A stretch of 64,000 bases of DNA from Bacteroidales bacterium (GTDB lineage: Bacteria > Bacteroidota > Bacteroidia > Bacteroidales > Muribaculaceae): positions 7,106-71,105 of the forward strand of contig QAMW01000018.1 of NCBI GenBank assembly GCA_003150235.1, in the 5' to 3' direction. Both the position numbers and the translations under genes were made by a program. Of the stretch, positions 51,338 through 60,482 are shown piece after piece; position 1 is the first letter of the stretch; the number at the start of each line of letters is the position of its first letter. The notes under the pieces were generated by a model. It ran no database searches. It saw nothing but the letters and a program-made list of their open reading frames with translations, and was not told the DNA's origin.

Positions 51338-52000
51338 TCATTTCTTTGTGGCGCGGAGGATTTCGCGCTTGCCGCCGGGAGGCCCGGGCAGACGCTCGAC
51401 GGTGAGTCCGAGTGACTGCAGCAGGCGCCGTATTGCCCCTTTGGCACAGTATGTAGTCAATACCGCGCGGGGATTCATCGCTTCAGTCACGCGATGTAAT
51501 GCTTCCTCGCTCCACATCTCCGGCTGTTTCTCCGGGGCAAACGCGTCAAAATACACTACGTCGATCTCTCCGGGAAGCGTGGCGGTAAGAAAGTCGGCAT
51601 GACGTTTTTCAAGGGTGAAAAGCGGTGAGATTTCTACCGGACAGTCCCACGGTGCGGCATTAAGCGTTTTCATTATCTCCACGCCGTAGTCAGGAATCAT
51701 CTCAGGCGCGAGCGGATTAAGCTCAATCGCTGTGTAGTAGACCTTGCGGCAGGCGGCTTCAGCTGTAAGCGCAGCGTTGAGCCCCGTGCCGTACCCGATT
51801 TCCAGCACACGTAACGGTATCGCACAATCGCATGTCGATGCGGAGCGATGCCGCATGCCGCACTCCACATATACGTGTCGGCTTTCTGTCACGGCTCCTT
51901 TGACTGAATGGTAGTGCTCGTCGATATCGGGCAGATAGATGGTCGGCGAGCCGTCGGCTGTAAGCTGTATTTCGGTAGGTTTATTAAGCACTGTAAACAA
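51338..52000 (-). CDS. mnmD: tRNA mnm5s2U34 methyltransferase MnmD
   Basis: 220 residues. Opening DIDEHYHSVKGAVTESRHVY is the family signature, then the SAM-binding VLEIGYGTGLNAALT and YFDAFAPEKQPEMWSEEAL, with TYCAKGAIRRLLQSLG late. This is the stand-alone methyltransferase domain of MnmC without the FAD oxidase domain, as in other Bacteroidetes and in B. subtilis MnmM/MnmD-type arrangements. It finishes the wobble uridine modification of tRNAs. Divergent from the small His-rich lipoprotein gene. Confidence 0.93.
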   Translation of the reverse strand: MFTVLNKPTEIQLTADGSPTIYLPDIDEHYHSVKGAVTESRHVYVECGMRHRSASTCDCAIPLRVLEIGYGTGLNAALTAEAACRKVYYTAIELNPLAPEMIPDYGVEIMKTLNAAPWDCPVEISPLFTLEKRHADFLTATLPGEIDVVYFDAFAPEKQPEMWSEEALHRVTEAMNPRAVLTTYCAKGAIRRLLQSLGLTVERLPGPPGGKREILRATKK

Positions 52001-52056
52001 TCGGCTGGCAATATGTGTATTATAAGTTATAATTGTCTCAGCTTATTTTGACGGAT

Positions 52057-52278
52057 ATGAAAAGAAAGCATATTGCATGGCTTCTTGCCGCAATCCTGTT
52101 AATCGGTTGCTCCGGATTGACATCTTGCGAAACACTTCATGGCTATTGGGGCGTCGGTAGCGAATATGGGTATGACTCGCATCACGACCACCATCATAAG
52201 CCAAAACCGCCTAAAAAACATAAGAAACATAAGAAGCACCATCATCACCATGATGATGATGACTGGGATGATGATTAA
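52057..52278 (+). CDS. Small His/Lys/Asp-rich lipoprotein
   Basis: 73 residues from MKRKHIAWLL (52057). A lipoprotein-type signal with two possible Cys (C18 in LLIGC, C24 in LTSC). The mature part is Tyr/Gly then His clusters (HHDHHHKPKP, KKHKKHKKHHHHH) and an all-acidic end (DDDDWDDD). This looks like a metal-binding envelope peptide for zinc, nickel or copper. Its end overlaps the meaB stop by 4 bp on the opposite strand. Not recognised as a family. Confidence 0.7.
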   Translation: MKRKHIAWLLAAILLIGCSGLTSCETLHGYWGVGSEYGYDSHHDHHHKPKPPKKHKKHKKHHHHHDDDDWDDD

Positions 52279-53369
52279 TGCTTGAAATAAAAGTCAAGCA
52301 CATCGCGCGCGGCTGTGAATGAACTTTGCTGATTAGAGAGCACACGCATCTCCTTCTCGCGCAGCATCGCTTCTACTTCGGGGTTGGAGTAAAAATGCTG
52401 ACGAAGCTTTTCATTGATGGTCTCATACATCCAGTAGCGCGCTTGTTCCTGGCGTTTGCGTTCAAAATAGCCGTTTTCGGTTACAAACTTGAAGTAGCGG
52501 TCAATCATTTCCCATACCTCCGGGATGCCAAGCTCATAGTAGCCTGAGTAGCAGAGTACCTCCGGAATCCATCCGGATAGTGTAGGCGGGAAAAGATGAA
52601 GTGCACTACGGAACTGTGCCTGCGCAAGACGCGCACGGTCGATATTGTCGCCGTCAGCCTTGTTGATGACTATGCCGTCAGCCATCTCCATGATGCCGCG
52701 TTTGATACCCTGCAGTTCGTCGCCGGTGCCGGCAAGTTGGATGAGGAGGAAAAAGTCGACCATGGAGTGTACGGCAGTCTCGCTTTGACCCACTCCTACA
52801 GTCTCAACAAATATATTATTGTAGCCAGCTGCCTCACACAACACTATTGTCTCACGGGTCTTGCGGGCGACGCCACCGAGACTTCCCGCCGAAGGGCTGG
52901 GACGGATGAACGCCGACGGGTGGACGGCGAGTTTTTCCATGCGGGTCTTGTCGCCGAGTATAGAGCCTTTGGTCCGCTCGCTTGAGGGGTCTATGGCAAG
53001 CACTGCAAGTTTACCTCCGTCTTTAAGCACATGAAGTCCGAACACGTCTATCGAGGTAGATTTTCCCGCTCCGGGTACTCCGGTTATGCCTATGCGACGG
53101 GAATTGCCTGAGTAGGGCAGACACTTTTCGATGACCTCCTGTGCGATAGCCTGATGGTCGGGCGACAGGCTCTCGACAAGCGTTACCGCACGGCTTAATG
53201 TGGTGACATCGCCCTTTAGTATGCCCTCGACGAGTTCTCCTGCTGTAGGAAGCGGGCGGCGTTTACGGGGTTTCAGATACGGGTTGACCGACGGTGGCTG
53301 TATCACGCCGCTGTTTACAGTCAGTCCGTTGTATTTTTCGTCATTCTCGATATGATGGTGCTGTGTCAT
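52275..53369 (-). CDS. meaB: MeaB/ArgK G3E GTPase
   Basis: 364 residues with the P-loop GITGVPGAGKSTSIDVFG near residue 95, the FVETVGVGQSE switch region near 190 and NKADGDN near 235. MeaB guards adenosylcobalamin-dependent methylmalonyl-CoA mutase, important for propionate formation in Bacteroidales. The mutase subunits are not in this window. Lies 18 bp downstream of the larger DUF1573 gene. Confidence 0.96.
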   Translation of the reverse strand: MTQHHHIENDEKYNGLTVNSGVIQPPSVNPYLKPRKRRPLPTAGELVEGILKGDVTTLSRAVTLVESLSPDHQAIAQEVIEKCLPYSGNSRRIGITGVPGAGKSTSIDVFGLHVLKDGGKLAVLAIDPSSERTKGSILGDKTRMEKLAVHPSAFIRPSPSAGSLGGVARKTRETIVLCEAAGYNNIFVETVGVGQSETAVHSMVDFFLLIQLAGTGDELQGIKRGIMEMADGIVINKADGDNIDRARLAQAQFRSALHLFPPTLSGWIPEVLCYSGYYELGIPEVWEMIDRYFKFVTENGYFERKRQEQARYWMYETINEKLRQHFYSNPEVEAMLREKEMRVLSNQQSSFTAARDVLDFYFKH

Positions 53370-53387
53370 GTGTATGGATGGTGTTAA

Positions 53388-54464
53388 CTATTTTAGCAAT
53401 TCGCCTACAACGCGGATATTAGATACGGGACGGTCGGGGTCATTGGTGATTAAGGAGATGCGGGCGTTCAGGATGTCAGACTCACACTTGCGGGTGTCGA
53501 CCTTGACCTTGATTTTTGCCTGTGATCCACCTTTGACCTCAGTCTTGTTTATGCTTGCTTCAACAGCAGGGTCAAATGATGATATCCTGCGGATTATGAG
53601 CGGGTCTTTGCCGAAGTTTTCGACTATGACCTCGGCTTCGTTACGTGTGCCGACAGCTGTCTGTCCGAGATCGATAGCCGTGGTTGATAATGCCACTTTC
53701 GGTGCGCGCTCGCGCTTTTCCGGTGTCATGCGCGAGAAATCTTCGTTGACTATTGCGATAAGTTCGACCGGTTGTGCGATATCGCTTGTCACATCCGGCG
53801 CTACCGTAATCATGTCGGAGGTCATGCCCCAGTCGGAGCTGCGCGCCGAGTTGTAAAAGAAAGTGAACGTAGCCTGTTCACCCGGTGGAACGGCTTCAGG
53901 ACTGGTGCTTACAGTAATGTGTTGTGGCAGTCCTGTGACAATCGGGTGTATCGTGTCATTGCTTTGATTGTAGCAGTCGAGAAACGCGGTCTTTGTGTTA
54001 CCCTTGTTGATGTCGCCGAAAGTCAGGGTCTTGTTGCGCAGTTTGAGCTTCCCTACCTCGATTGGGTACCGTGCGCGTAACGTGTTGGAAGCACCAATTA
54101 CCACGCCGTTGATGGTGAGTATGTTTTGCGCCGGCTGGCAGTTGGTCTCAACCTTCACTTTTTTTGAAAATTTGCCGGGTCTCCCTGTCGGGTCGTATGT
54201 TACTTTCACGACAGCGCTGTCACCGGGAGCTATAGGGTCGGATGTGAAATGCGGGACCGTACAGCCGCATGACGCACGCGCCGCATATATCATCATAGGT
54301 GCATCGCCGTCATTAAAGACCACAAAGTCGGAAGTAACTTTCCCCATATCCTCGTCAAACGCACCAAAATCGTGAGTGACGCTTTCCCATCGTGCCACCG
54401 GACCGGCAACCGCTGTCACCGAGGCGACAACGCAAGCCATAAGCAACATATATCTGATGTTCAT
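53388..54464 (-). CDS. DUF1573 multi-domain exported protein
   Basis: 358 residues; signal peptide MNIRYMLLMACVVASVTAVA. The first 110 residues are a DUF1573 Ig-like domain with WESVTHDFGAFDEDMG, the ARASCGCTVP metal-like cysteine motif and VTYDPTGRPGKFSKKVKV. Two or more further Ig-like domains follow, ending IRVVGELLK. Probably a periplasmic or surface structural or chaperone-like protein; function unknown. It begins 3 bp after the shorter DUF1573 gene ends, and the two share the same motif set, so they look like a duplication. Confidence 0.87.
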   Translation of the reverse strand: MNIRYMLLMACVVASVTAVAGPVARWESVTHDFGAFDEDMGKVTSDFVVFNDGDAPMMIYAARASCGCTVPHFTSDPIAPGDSAVVKVTYDPTGRPGKFSKKVKVETNCQPAQNILTINGVVIGASNTLRARYPIEVGKLKLRNKTLTFGDINKGNTKTAFLDCYNQSNDTIHPIVTGLPQHITVSTSPEAVPPGEQATFTFFYNSARSSDWGMTSDMITVAPDVTSDIAQPVELIAIVNEDFSRMTPEKRERAPKVALSTTAIDLGQTAVGTRNEAEVIVENFGKDPLIIRRISSFDPAVEASINKTEVKGGSQAKIKVKVDTRKCESDILNARISLITNDPDRPVSNIRVVGELLK

Positions 54465-54467
54465 CGC

Positions 54468-54854
54468 TTATTTACTGCTTTTGGGGATTACGCATCCTTT
54501 CAGTTTCAATGTCGGGCGGTTGCCTTTCACGTTGGTTTTTACCTTGATGTTTTTGGTAAATTCACCGGGACGGCCGAGCGGGTCGAAGGTGACTTTTAGC
54601 TTTGCGCTGGCTCCGGGCTTAATCGGCTCCTTGGGAATTTCCGGAGTGGTGCAGCCGCATGATGTAGTCGCCGATATGATAATCAGCGGGGCGTCGCCGG
54701 TATTGGTTATCACGAAGTCGTGGCTTACCGGACCTGCCGCTTCTTTTATGTTGCCGAAATCATAGGTTGTCGAGTCAAACGAGATGACCGGGGCGGCGGC
54801 AAATGCTGCGATAGCTACAAGAGCCGTCAAAATCGAAAAAATATATCTTTTCAT
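54468..54854 (-). CDS. DUF1573 single-domain exported protein
   Basis: 128 residues; signal peptide MKRYIFSILTALVAIAAFAA. One DUF1573 domain: STTYDFGNIKEAAGPVSHDF, TTSCGCTTPEIPKEPI, VTFDPLGRPGEFTKNIKV. Ends in a basic Ser/Lys tail. First of two tandem DUF1573 genes. A TATCTTTG element at 54908-54901 (minus) is a likely -7 box about 47 bp upstream. Confidence 0.88.
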   Translation of the reverse strand: MKRYIFSILTALVAIAAFAAAPVISFDSTTYDFGNIKEAAGPVSHDFVITNTGDAPLIIISATTSCGCTTPEIPKEPIKPGASAKLKVTFDPLGRPGEFTKNIKVKTNVKGNRPTLKLKGCVIPKSSK

Positions 54855-54944
54855 AATGTAAACGGTTATGACATTATAACAATATAATAATGTAAAGATA
54901 CAAAGATAGGCAGATGGTTTATCGCCACGCCGTGTTAATTTAGG

Positions 54945-55721
54945 TTAATCGCCAATCTTGAGCTCTTTATCGACACCGAGTCCGAAGAGGGCGTAATCAT
55001 ACCATACCGGGTCGTCGGGACGCATGGAGCGTAGCCGTCCGGTTAGTTCGATGACCGACTTCTTGTCGTTGGCGTTGCGGTTGAGAAGTCCGAGCTGCCG
55101 GGCTGTGTTGCCTACATGTACGTCAAGCGGAATGTAAAGCTGTGACGGGCTGATGACATCCCATACGCCCATATCAACGATGCCGTCATTGCGCACGAGC
55201 CAGCGCAGAGCCATGTTGACTCGTTTGAGTGCCGTGGTGTCAAGGTTGCCCGGAAGACATCGCGAATCGGTGACACCTCCGTTGGCGTCGGCAAGCTCAC
55301 GGTTCATCCGTTCTACAAGGGTCCATGACGGCAGTTCTGTCGAGGCGATATCTTCAGCCCTGGCAAAGTCGGCGAGCGATGCGTGACGGCTATATATGGC
55401 GTTTAGGCCGCGCAGGAAATGCCTGAAATCTTTTGCGAAAAATGTGCGGTGGATATTCATGTCGGGCAGGTCCTCGTATCCCTTGTCCATGACATAGTTA
55501 TACGGGTCGTGGTCCATCAGGGACAGCATTTTTTCGCAGTTGTTACATATCATCTTGCGGTTGCCCCACGCAATAGTGGCGCAGAGTAGTGCCGTGATTT
55601 CAATATCCTGCAATTTATCGAAACGCTTTGGAAACTGCACGGGATCACGGTCGATAAAATCTATGCTGTTGATGCGTGTCGCCTCACGGTCGAGCATCTC
55701 TTTAAGGTCGCGGTCGGTCAT
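54945..55721 (-). CDS. TIGR02757 family protein
   Basis: 258 residues, no signal or membrane segment. Motifs include DRDPVQFPKRF, CATIAWGNRKMICNNCEKM, MALRWLVRNDGIVDMGVW and LYIPLDVHVGNTARQLGLL, matching TIGR02757, a DNA-glycosylase-like (HhH-type) fold without established function. The VDMGVW and HVGNTARQLGL segments are reminiscent of the Ogg-type helix region. Starts within the last codons of the mechanosensitive channel gene (ATGA overlap), so translationally coupled. Confidence 0.9.
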   Translation of the reverse strand: MTDRDLKEMLDREATRINSIDFIDRDPVQFPKRFDKLQDIEITALLCATIAWGNRKMICNNCEKMLSLMDHDPYNYVMDKGYEDLPDMNIHRTFFAKDFRHFLRGLNAIYSRHASLADFARAEDIASTELPSWTLVERMNRELADANGGVTDSRCLPGNLDTTALKRVNMALRWLVRNDGIVDMGVWDVISPSQLYIPLDVHVGNTARQLGLLNRNANDKKSVIELTGRLRSMRPDDPVWYDYALFGLGVDKELKIGD

Positions 55722-56896
55722 CGTTGTGTAAGTTTTAGTGAGGTTATGTCATCACCGGTAGGCGACTGGAACACTTTCAGTCCGAACTCATTGATTATGG
55801 CGATTGCATGGTCAAAAATATCTGCCTGGATATATTCATAACGCTTCCATTCGGTAGTTGCGGTAAAGAAATACAGCTCTACGGGCAGCCCCTGGGGGGT
55901 AGGCTGCAACTGGCGTATCATTATCATTGTGTTTTTGTCTACGCGGGGATGATTGGTGATGTAATGTTCGAGATAGTGGCGGAATATCTTGAGATTAACC
56001 TCACGGTCGCCGCTGCGTTCAATCCCTTCAAACCACTTTTCTCCTTCATAACGCGCCATATCTTCCGCCGAACAGAAACGCACTGTGTTCATGTCGATGT
56101 TGATTGAACGCATCACGCGTCTCGCCCCGCTTTCCCACATCCCGCGCCAGTTCTGGAACGATTCGCTGACAAGAGAGTAAGGAGGCACTGTTATTATCGT
56201 ATTGTCGTAATTTCTTACCTTGACTGTGGTAAGGGTCACTTCGTACACGACTCCGTTGACGTTACGCGACGGAATGGCTATCCAGTCGCCTACTTTCAGC
56301 ATCTTGTTGGCTGATAGCTGTACTCCCGCCACGAGTCCGAGTATGGTATCTTTGAACACTAACATCAGCACCGCCGCCGATGCGCCGAGTCCGGTCAGTA
56401 TCACTATCGGGTTCTTGTCAAGCAATACGCTGATACCGATAATTACGCCGATAGCTATTACGATAAGCTTCAACATCTGGGCAAGACCCTGAAGCGGATG
56501 GTTCTGCAACCCGGCTTCCTCAGCCGATGCGGCATAGAAGCCGCCAAGGAGCGCGCACACAAGCATCACGCATATCACAATTATATACAGTGTGATGAGC
56601 TTCTGCGCGTAAAAAAGCAGCGTCGGATTCTGTTCAAGTATTAGTGGCAGAAAGAAGAATATGATTACAGGGCAGATGAGATGACATGCGCAGTTGAGCA
56701 CTTTCGTGTTCAGGATATAGTCATCCCATTTTGTCTCTGTACGTGCGGTGACCGAGCGGATGGTTTTTATGAGCACTTTCCGGCAGAAAAATTCAAGGAG
56801 GTATGCCACGGCAACGACGAGGCAAAACATGAGCACACGTTGCAGTGTCGACAATTTTTCGACCGATATGCCTAAATCGACCATTATATCTTCCAT
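55718..56896 (-). CDS. Small-conductance mechanosensitive channel family protein
   Basis: 392 residues from MEDIMVDLGI (56896); the frame extends to 56956 but that overlaps the yebC terminator. Four to five membrane helices lie in residues 12-185, the last with GLGASAAVLMLVFKDTILGLVAGVQ (TM3-like, pore-lining), followed by the beta domain with GDWIAIPSRNVNGVVYEVTLTTV. It should open under osmotic down-shock. Long C-terminal domain with WKRYEYIQADIFDHAI. Coupled to TIGR02757 by a 4-bp overlap. Confidence 0.92.
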   Translation of the reverse strand: MEDIMVDLGISVEKLSTLQRVLMFCLVVAVAYLLEFFCRKVLIKTIRSVTARTETKWDDYILNTKVLNCACHLICPVIIFFFLPLILEQNPTLLFYAQKLITLYIIVICVMLVCALLGGFYAASAEEAGLQNHPLQGLAQMLKLIVIAIGVIIGISVLLDKNPIVILTGLGASAAVLMLVFKDTILGLVAGVQLSANKMLKVGDWIAIPSRNVNGVVYEVTLTTVKVRNYDNTIITVPPYSLVSESFQNWRGMWESGARRVMRSINIDMNTVRFCSAEDMARYEGEKWFEGIERSGDREVNLKIFRHYLEHYITNHPRVDKNTMIMIRQLQPTPQGLPVELYFFTATTEWKRYEYIQADIFDHAIAIINEFGLKVFQSPTGDDITSLKLTQR

Positions 56897-56928
56897 TGTG
56901 GTATGGGTGAAAAGCTGTTTATAATAAT

Positions 56929-56960
56929 CAGGGCGAACCCGATGGCGCGGATTCACCCTG
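56929..56960 (-). terminator. Terminator of pheT-yebC
   Basis: Stem CAGGGTGAA-TCCG / CGGG-TTCGCCCTG with T-rich sequence after it on the minus strand; 41 bp beyond the yebC stop. Confidence 0.65.
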
Positions 56961-57000
56961 ACAAGTTCTTTATATTCTGAATAAATGACGAAACACGTGC

Positions 57001-57732
57001 TTATTCAGCGTCGTCTTCCTCTTCCTTCATGTTGTGGAATACATTCTGGACATCATCGTCATCCTCAAACTTTTCAAGGAGCTTTTCAATCTGGGCGCGC
57101 TGTTCAGCGGTCACCTCTTTAAGGTCATTTGGAATGCGCTCAAATTCAGCGCTGATGATTTCGTATCCGTTTTCCTCGAGATATTTCTGGATGTTGGCAA
57201 ATTCTTCAAACAGGCCGTAAAGCACGATTTCTTCTTCATCAGGCTCTACTTCGTCAACACCGTAGTCGATAAGTTCAAGTTCGAGATCCTCGGTCGAAAC
57301 ACCTTCCTTGGGTTTGATTTTAAATACACTCTTGTGGTCGAAAAGGAATGAAAGAGAACCCTGTGTGCCGAGTGTGCCGCCGTGCTTGTTGAAATATGAA
57401 CGCACATTTGCCACGGTGCGGGTGTTGTTGTCGGTCGCAGCCTCTACCACGATGGCGATGCCGTAGGGTCCGTATCCCTCATACACGATTTCCTTGTAGT
57501 CGCTCGCGTCCTTGTCGGTCGCTTTCTTTATTGCGCGTTCAACAGTGTCCTTGGGCATGTTCGCTGCCTTGGCGTTGTGCATCAGCACGCGGAGGCGCGG
57601 GTTGGTGTCGGGATCGGGACCACCTGCTTTTGCTGCGATAGTGATTTCCTTACCTATGCGGGTAAATGTACGCGACATGTTACCCCAGCGTTTGAGTTTT
57701 CTGGCTTTGCGGTATTCAAAAGCTCTTCCCAT
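57001..57732 (-). CDS. YebC/PmpR family protein
   Basis: 243 residues with the family start MGRAFEYRKARKLKRWGNMS and the TRIGKEITIAAKAGGPDPDTNPRLR helix, then NVRSYFNKHGGTLGTQGSLSFLFD. YebC proteins were named as transcription regulators; recent work links many of them to rescue of ribosomes at proline stretches. Acidic tail (EDDDDVQ...EEEDDAE). Follows pheT by 35 bp. Confidence 0.95.
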   Translation of the reverse strand: MGRAFEYRKARKLKRWGNMSRTFTRIGKEITIAAKAGGPDPDTNPRLRVLMHNAKAANMPKDTVERAIKKATDKDASDYKEIVYEGYGPYGIAIVVEAATDNNTRTVANVRSYFNKHGGTLGTQGSLSFLFDHKSVFKIKPKEGVSTEDLELELIDYGVDEVEPDEEEIVLYGLFEEFANIQKYLEENGYEIISAEFERIPNDLKEVTAEQRAQIEKLLEKFEDDDDVQNVFHNMKEEEDDAE

Positions 57733-57767
57733 AATATTTCAGTTCGTTATAGTTATGATTTATTTGA

Positions 57768-60230
57768 TTATCGTAGTGATGCACCGAGCTGCTTTTGCAG
57801 ATTGGCGGTGATTTTGCCCATTACAGCCTCAATCTGTTTGTCCTGGAGTGTCTTTTCGTCATCCTGGAGTGTTATCGAGATTGCGTAGCTCTTTTTGCCC
57901 GGTTCAAGATTTTTGCCCTGGTAGACATCGAAGAGTTCTACGCCTCGCAACAGTTTCTTTTCGCTGTCACGCACAATCTTCTCAACCTGTGCCATGGTCA
58001 CCGCCTCGTCAAGCAACAGGGCGAGGTCACGCTTCACGGGATGGGTCTTGGGTAACGGAGCATAAGTCACTTTCTTCTTTACGGCGAGTTTTACAAGTGC
58101 GGTCCAGTCAAGGTCGGCGTAGATGACTTCCTGCTTTACATCGCAGCGCTTCAGCATGGCTTTTGCCACTATTCCGAGGGTGCCGAGCTGCTTGCCGGAG
58201 CGGGTGGCTATCTCGACTGCATTGCTATAGAAAGGCGACTTCACTGGTTTAAGCTCGATTTCCTTGCCGTTGATACCGAGACGCGCAAAGATGTTTGCCA
58301 CGATTGCCTTCATGTCAAAGAATGTGGCTTTCTCCTCAGGGCGCGCCCAGTTGCCGGTGCGGATGTTGCCGGTGAGCCATAGTCCGAGACGCTCATTTTC
58401 AGAATAGGGTGCGATGGGATTTTCAGCCGTTGACTCCACAGAGAGATCGCGGCTATATATTTTGCCAAACTCGTAGAGCATGAGGTCGGCGTCGCGACGG
58501 TTGACATTATGCTCGATTACTTCCAGTCCGCCGAACAACAGCGACATTCTCATCACGTTGAGGTCATTGCTGAGCGGGTTAAGTAGCTTGACGGGGGCAT
58601 GATGCTCGTCGGTAAGACCCTCGTAATAGCTTTCGGCAGTGAGGGAGTTGTTCAGAATCTCGTTGAATCCGGTGGCGGTCAACTGATTGCTTATGAGTTC
58701 GCGAAGTTCGTTGGAACTATCAGTTATAGTCTTGAACGACAGACTTGCGCGGAGATTGCGCGAGAAGTCGACATTATTATACCCATATATGCGGAGCACA
58801 TCTTCCACCACGTCGCAGGGACGCTGCACGTCGACGCGATAGGTCGGCACGAGCAGGTCAATAGAGTTGTCGGAGTGGTTGACTATCTCCATTTCAAGTG
58901 ATTTTACTATCGAGTCTACCTTTTCAGATGGGATATCCTTTCCTACGAGGGCATTGAGGTAGTCGTAACGCAGGGTCACGGGATAAGGCTTGATTTCTTT
59001 TGGATAGATGTCGACCGGTTCACCACATATCTCGCCGCCGGCAAGCTCCTTGACCATGAGTGCCGCGAGTTTGAGGCAATACATGGTGATGTTTGGGTCG
59101 GTGCCGCGTTCATAGCGGAATGAGGCATCGGTGGAGAGTCCGTGACGTCGTGACGTCTTGCGGATAGATGTCGGGTTGAAATAGGCGCTTTCAAGGAATA
59201 TCGATGTGGTAGATTCTGTCACCCCTGACTCAAGTCCGCCGAATACTCCGGCGATACACATCGGCTTGTCGGCGTTGCATATCATTAGGTCGCGTTCATC
59301 GAGCTTGCGTTCCACACCGTCAAGCGTGGTAAACGGGGTGTCCTGCTTGCACTTGCGCACAACGATTTTCCCTCCGTCGATTTTATCCACGTCGAAGCAG
59401 TGGAGAGGTTGCCCCATGCCGAGAAGAATAAAGTTGGTGATATCAACGATATTGTTGATAGGGCGCTGACCGATTGCCGACAGATAGTTTTTAAGCCATT
59501 CGGGGCTTTCGCCTACCTTGATATTGCGGATGGTAACGCCTGAATAGCGTGGACAAGCCTCATAGTCGTCGACTTCAACTGCGACGGCTCCATCGGGGCG
59601 ATCGGTGGCAAACGCTTCTACCGACGGGCGGAGAAGCTGCGACGGCTCGGCGTGGCAGGCAAGCCATGCGCTAAGGTCGCGCGCCACTCCGTAATGACTT
59701 GCAGCGTCTACGCGGTTGGGCGTAAGGTCGACCTCGATCAGCCAGTCGCTCTTGAGGTTGTAGTATTCGGCTGCGGGAGTACCGGGCTTTACCTCTTCGT
59801 TGAGCACGATTATGCCGTCATGGGAAGTGCCGATGCCAATTTCATCTTCGGCACAAATCATGCCGAATGACTCTACGCCGCGTATCTTTGATTTCTTGAT
59901 TGAAAATTCATTGTCACCGTCATAAAGAGTAGTGCCTACGGTTGCCACGACTACTGTCTGTCCGGCGGCTACATTAGGCGCGCCACACACTATTTGTGTC
60001 GGCTCGCCGTTGCCGAGGTCGACTGTGGTTATGTGGAGATGGTCACTGTTGGGGTGTTCCACGCAGGTCAAAACTTTTCCTATCACGATGCCGCGAAGTC
60101 CGCCGCGGATTGACTCGACTTCCTCGACGGTGCCCACTTCAAGTCCTATAGAGGTGAGTGCGTCGGCAAGCTCCTCAGGGCTAAGCCGGAAGTCAATATA
60201 CTCTTTGAGCCAGTTGTATGAGATATTCAT
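57768..60230 (-). CDS. pheT: Phenylalanine-tRNA ligase beta subunit
   Basis: 820 residues. N-terminal tRNA-binding (EMAP-like) domain with VLTCVEHPNSDHLHITTVDLG, B3/B4 domains with the editing site (GMGQPLHCFDVDKI), a catalytic-like core (VDVQRPCDVVEDVLRIYGYNN) and a C-terminal ferredoxin-like anticodon-binding domain (KTHPVKRDLALLLDE). Pairs with PheS (gene not in window) to charge tRNA-Phe. Promoter just upstream; yebC follows. Confidence 0.98.
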   Translation of the reverse strand: MNISYNWLKEYIDFRLSPEELADALTSIGLEVGTVEEVESIRGGLRGIVIGKVLTCVEHPNSDHLHITTVDLGNGEPTQIVCGAPNVAAGQTVVVATVGTTLYDGDNEFSIKKSKIRGVESFGMICAEDEIGIGTSHDGIIVLNEEVKPGTPAAEYYNLKSDWLIEVDLTPNRVDAASHYGVARDLSAWLACHAEPSQLLRPSVEAFATDRPDGAVAVEVDDYEACPRYSGVTIRNIKVGESPEWLKNYLSAIGQRPINNIVDITNFILLGMGQPLHCFDVDKIDGGKIVVRKCKQDTPFTTLDGVERKLDERDLMICNADKPMCIAGVFGGLESGVTESTTSIFLESAYFNPTSIRKTSRRHGLSTDASFRYERGTDPNITMYCLKLAALMVKELAGGEICGEPVDIYPKEIKPYPVTLRYDYLNALVGKDIPSEKVDSIVKSLEMEIVNHSDNSIDLLVPTYRVDVQRPCDVVEDVLRIYGYNNVDFSRNLRASLSFKTITDSSNELRELISNQLTATGFNEILNNSLTAESYYEGLTDEHHAPVKLLNPLSNDLNVMRMSLLFGGLEVIEHNVNRRDADLMLYEFGKIYSRDLSVESTAENPIAPYSENERLGLWLTGNIRTGNWARPEEKATFFDMKAIVANIFARLGINGKEIELKPVKSPFYSNAVEIATRSGKQLGTLGIVAKAMLKRCDVKQEVIYADLDWTALVKLAVKKKVTYAPLPKTHPVKRDLALLLDEAVTMAQVEKIVRDSEKKLLRGVELFDVYQGKNLEPGKKSYAISITLQDDEKTLQDKQIEAVMGKITANLQKQLGASLR

Positions 60231-60282
60231 TACTTATTTGCTTGAAAGCGAGCCTAAACGGATGCCCGCATAATAATTTTCG

Positions 60283-60313
60283 CAAATTTACAAAAAATTC
60301 CCGTTACAGCCAA
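60283..60313 (-). promoter_or_regulatory. Promoter of pheT-yebC
   Basis: Minus strand: TTG (60313-60311), 20 bp, TAAATTTG (60290-60283). Confidence 0.7.
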
Positions 60314-60445
60314 CTCATTTTCATTTCCCCCTCCAAATTAACTCTTAAAGTTCTTTTGAATCTACATAATATGCGAGGGTTGTATCTCTGAGAGCAATGA
60401 GACATTAAATTTCGATGGAAAATGCTATATATCAGCAAAAATGTA

Positions 60446-60453
60446 TAACTTTG
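60446..60453 (+). promoter_or_regulatory. Promoter -7 element of the KilA-N/macro pair
   Basis: TAACTTTG, 30 bp before the KilA-N start; no TTTG at ideal distance. Confidence 0.5.
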
Positions 60454-60482
60454 TGTATTGGCATACAGCCATATCATAATCC

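Noticed and set aside
51280..51447. Longer N-terminus of carbonic anhydrase
   Set aside because: Runs antisense-free through the mnmD 3' end and has no family similarity; beta-carbonic anhydrase starts at 51279.
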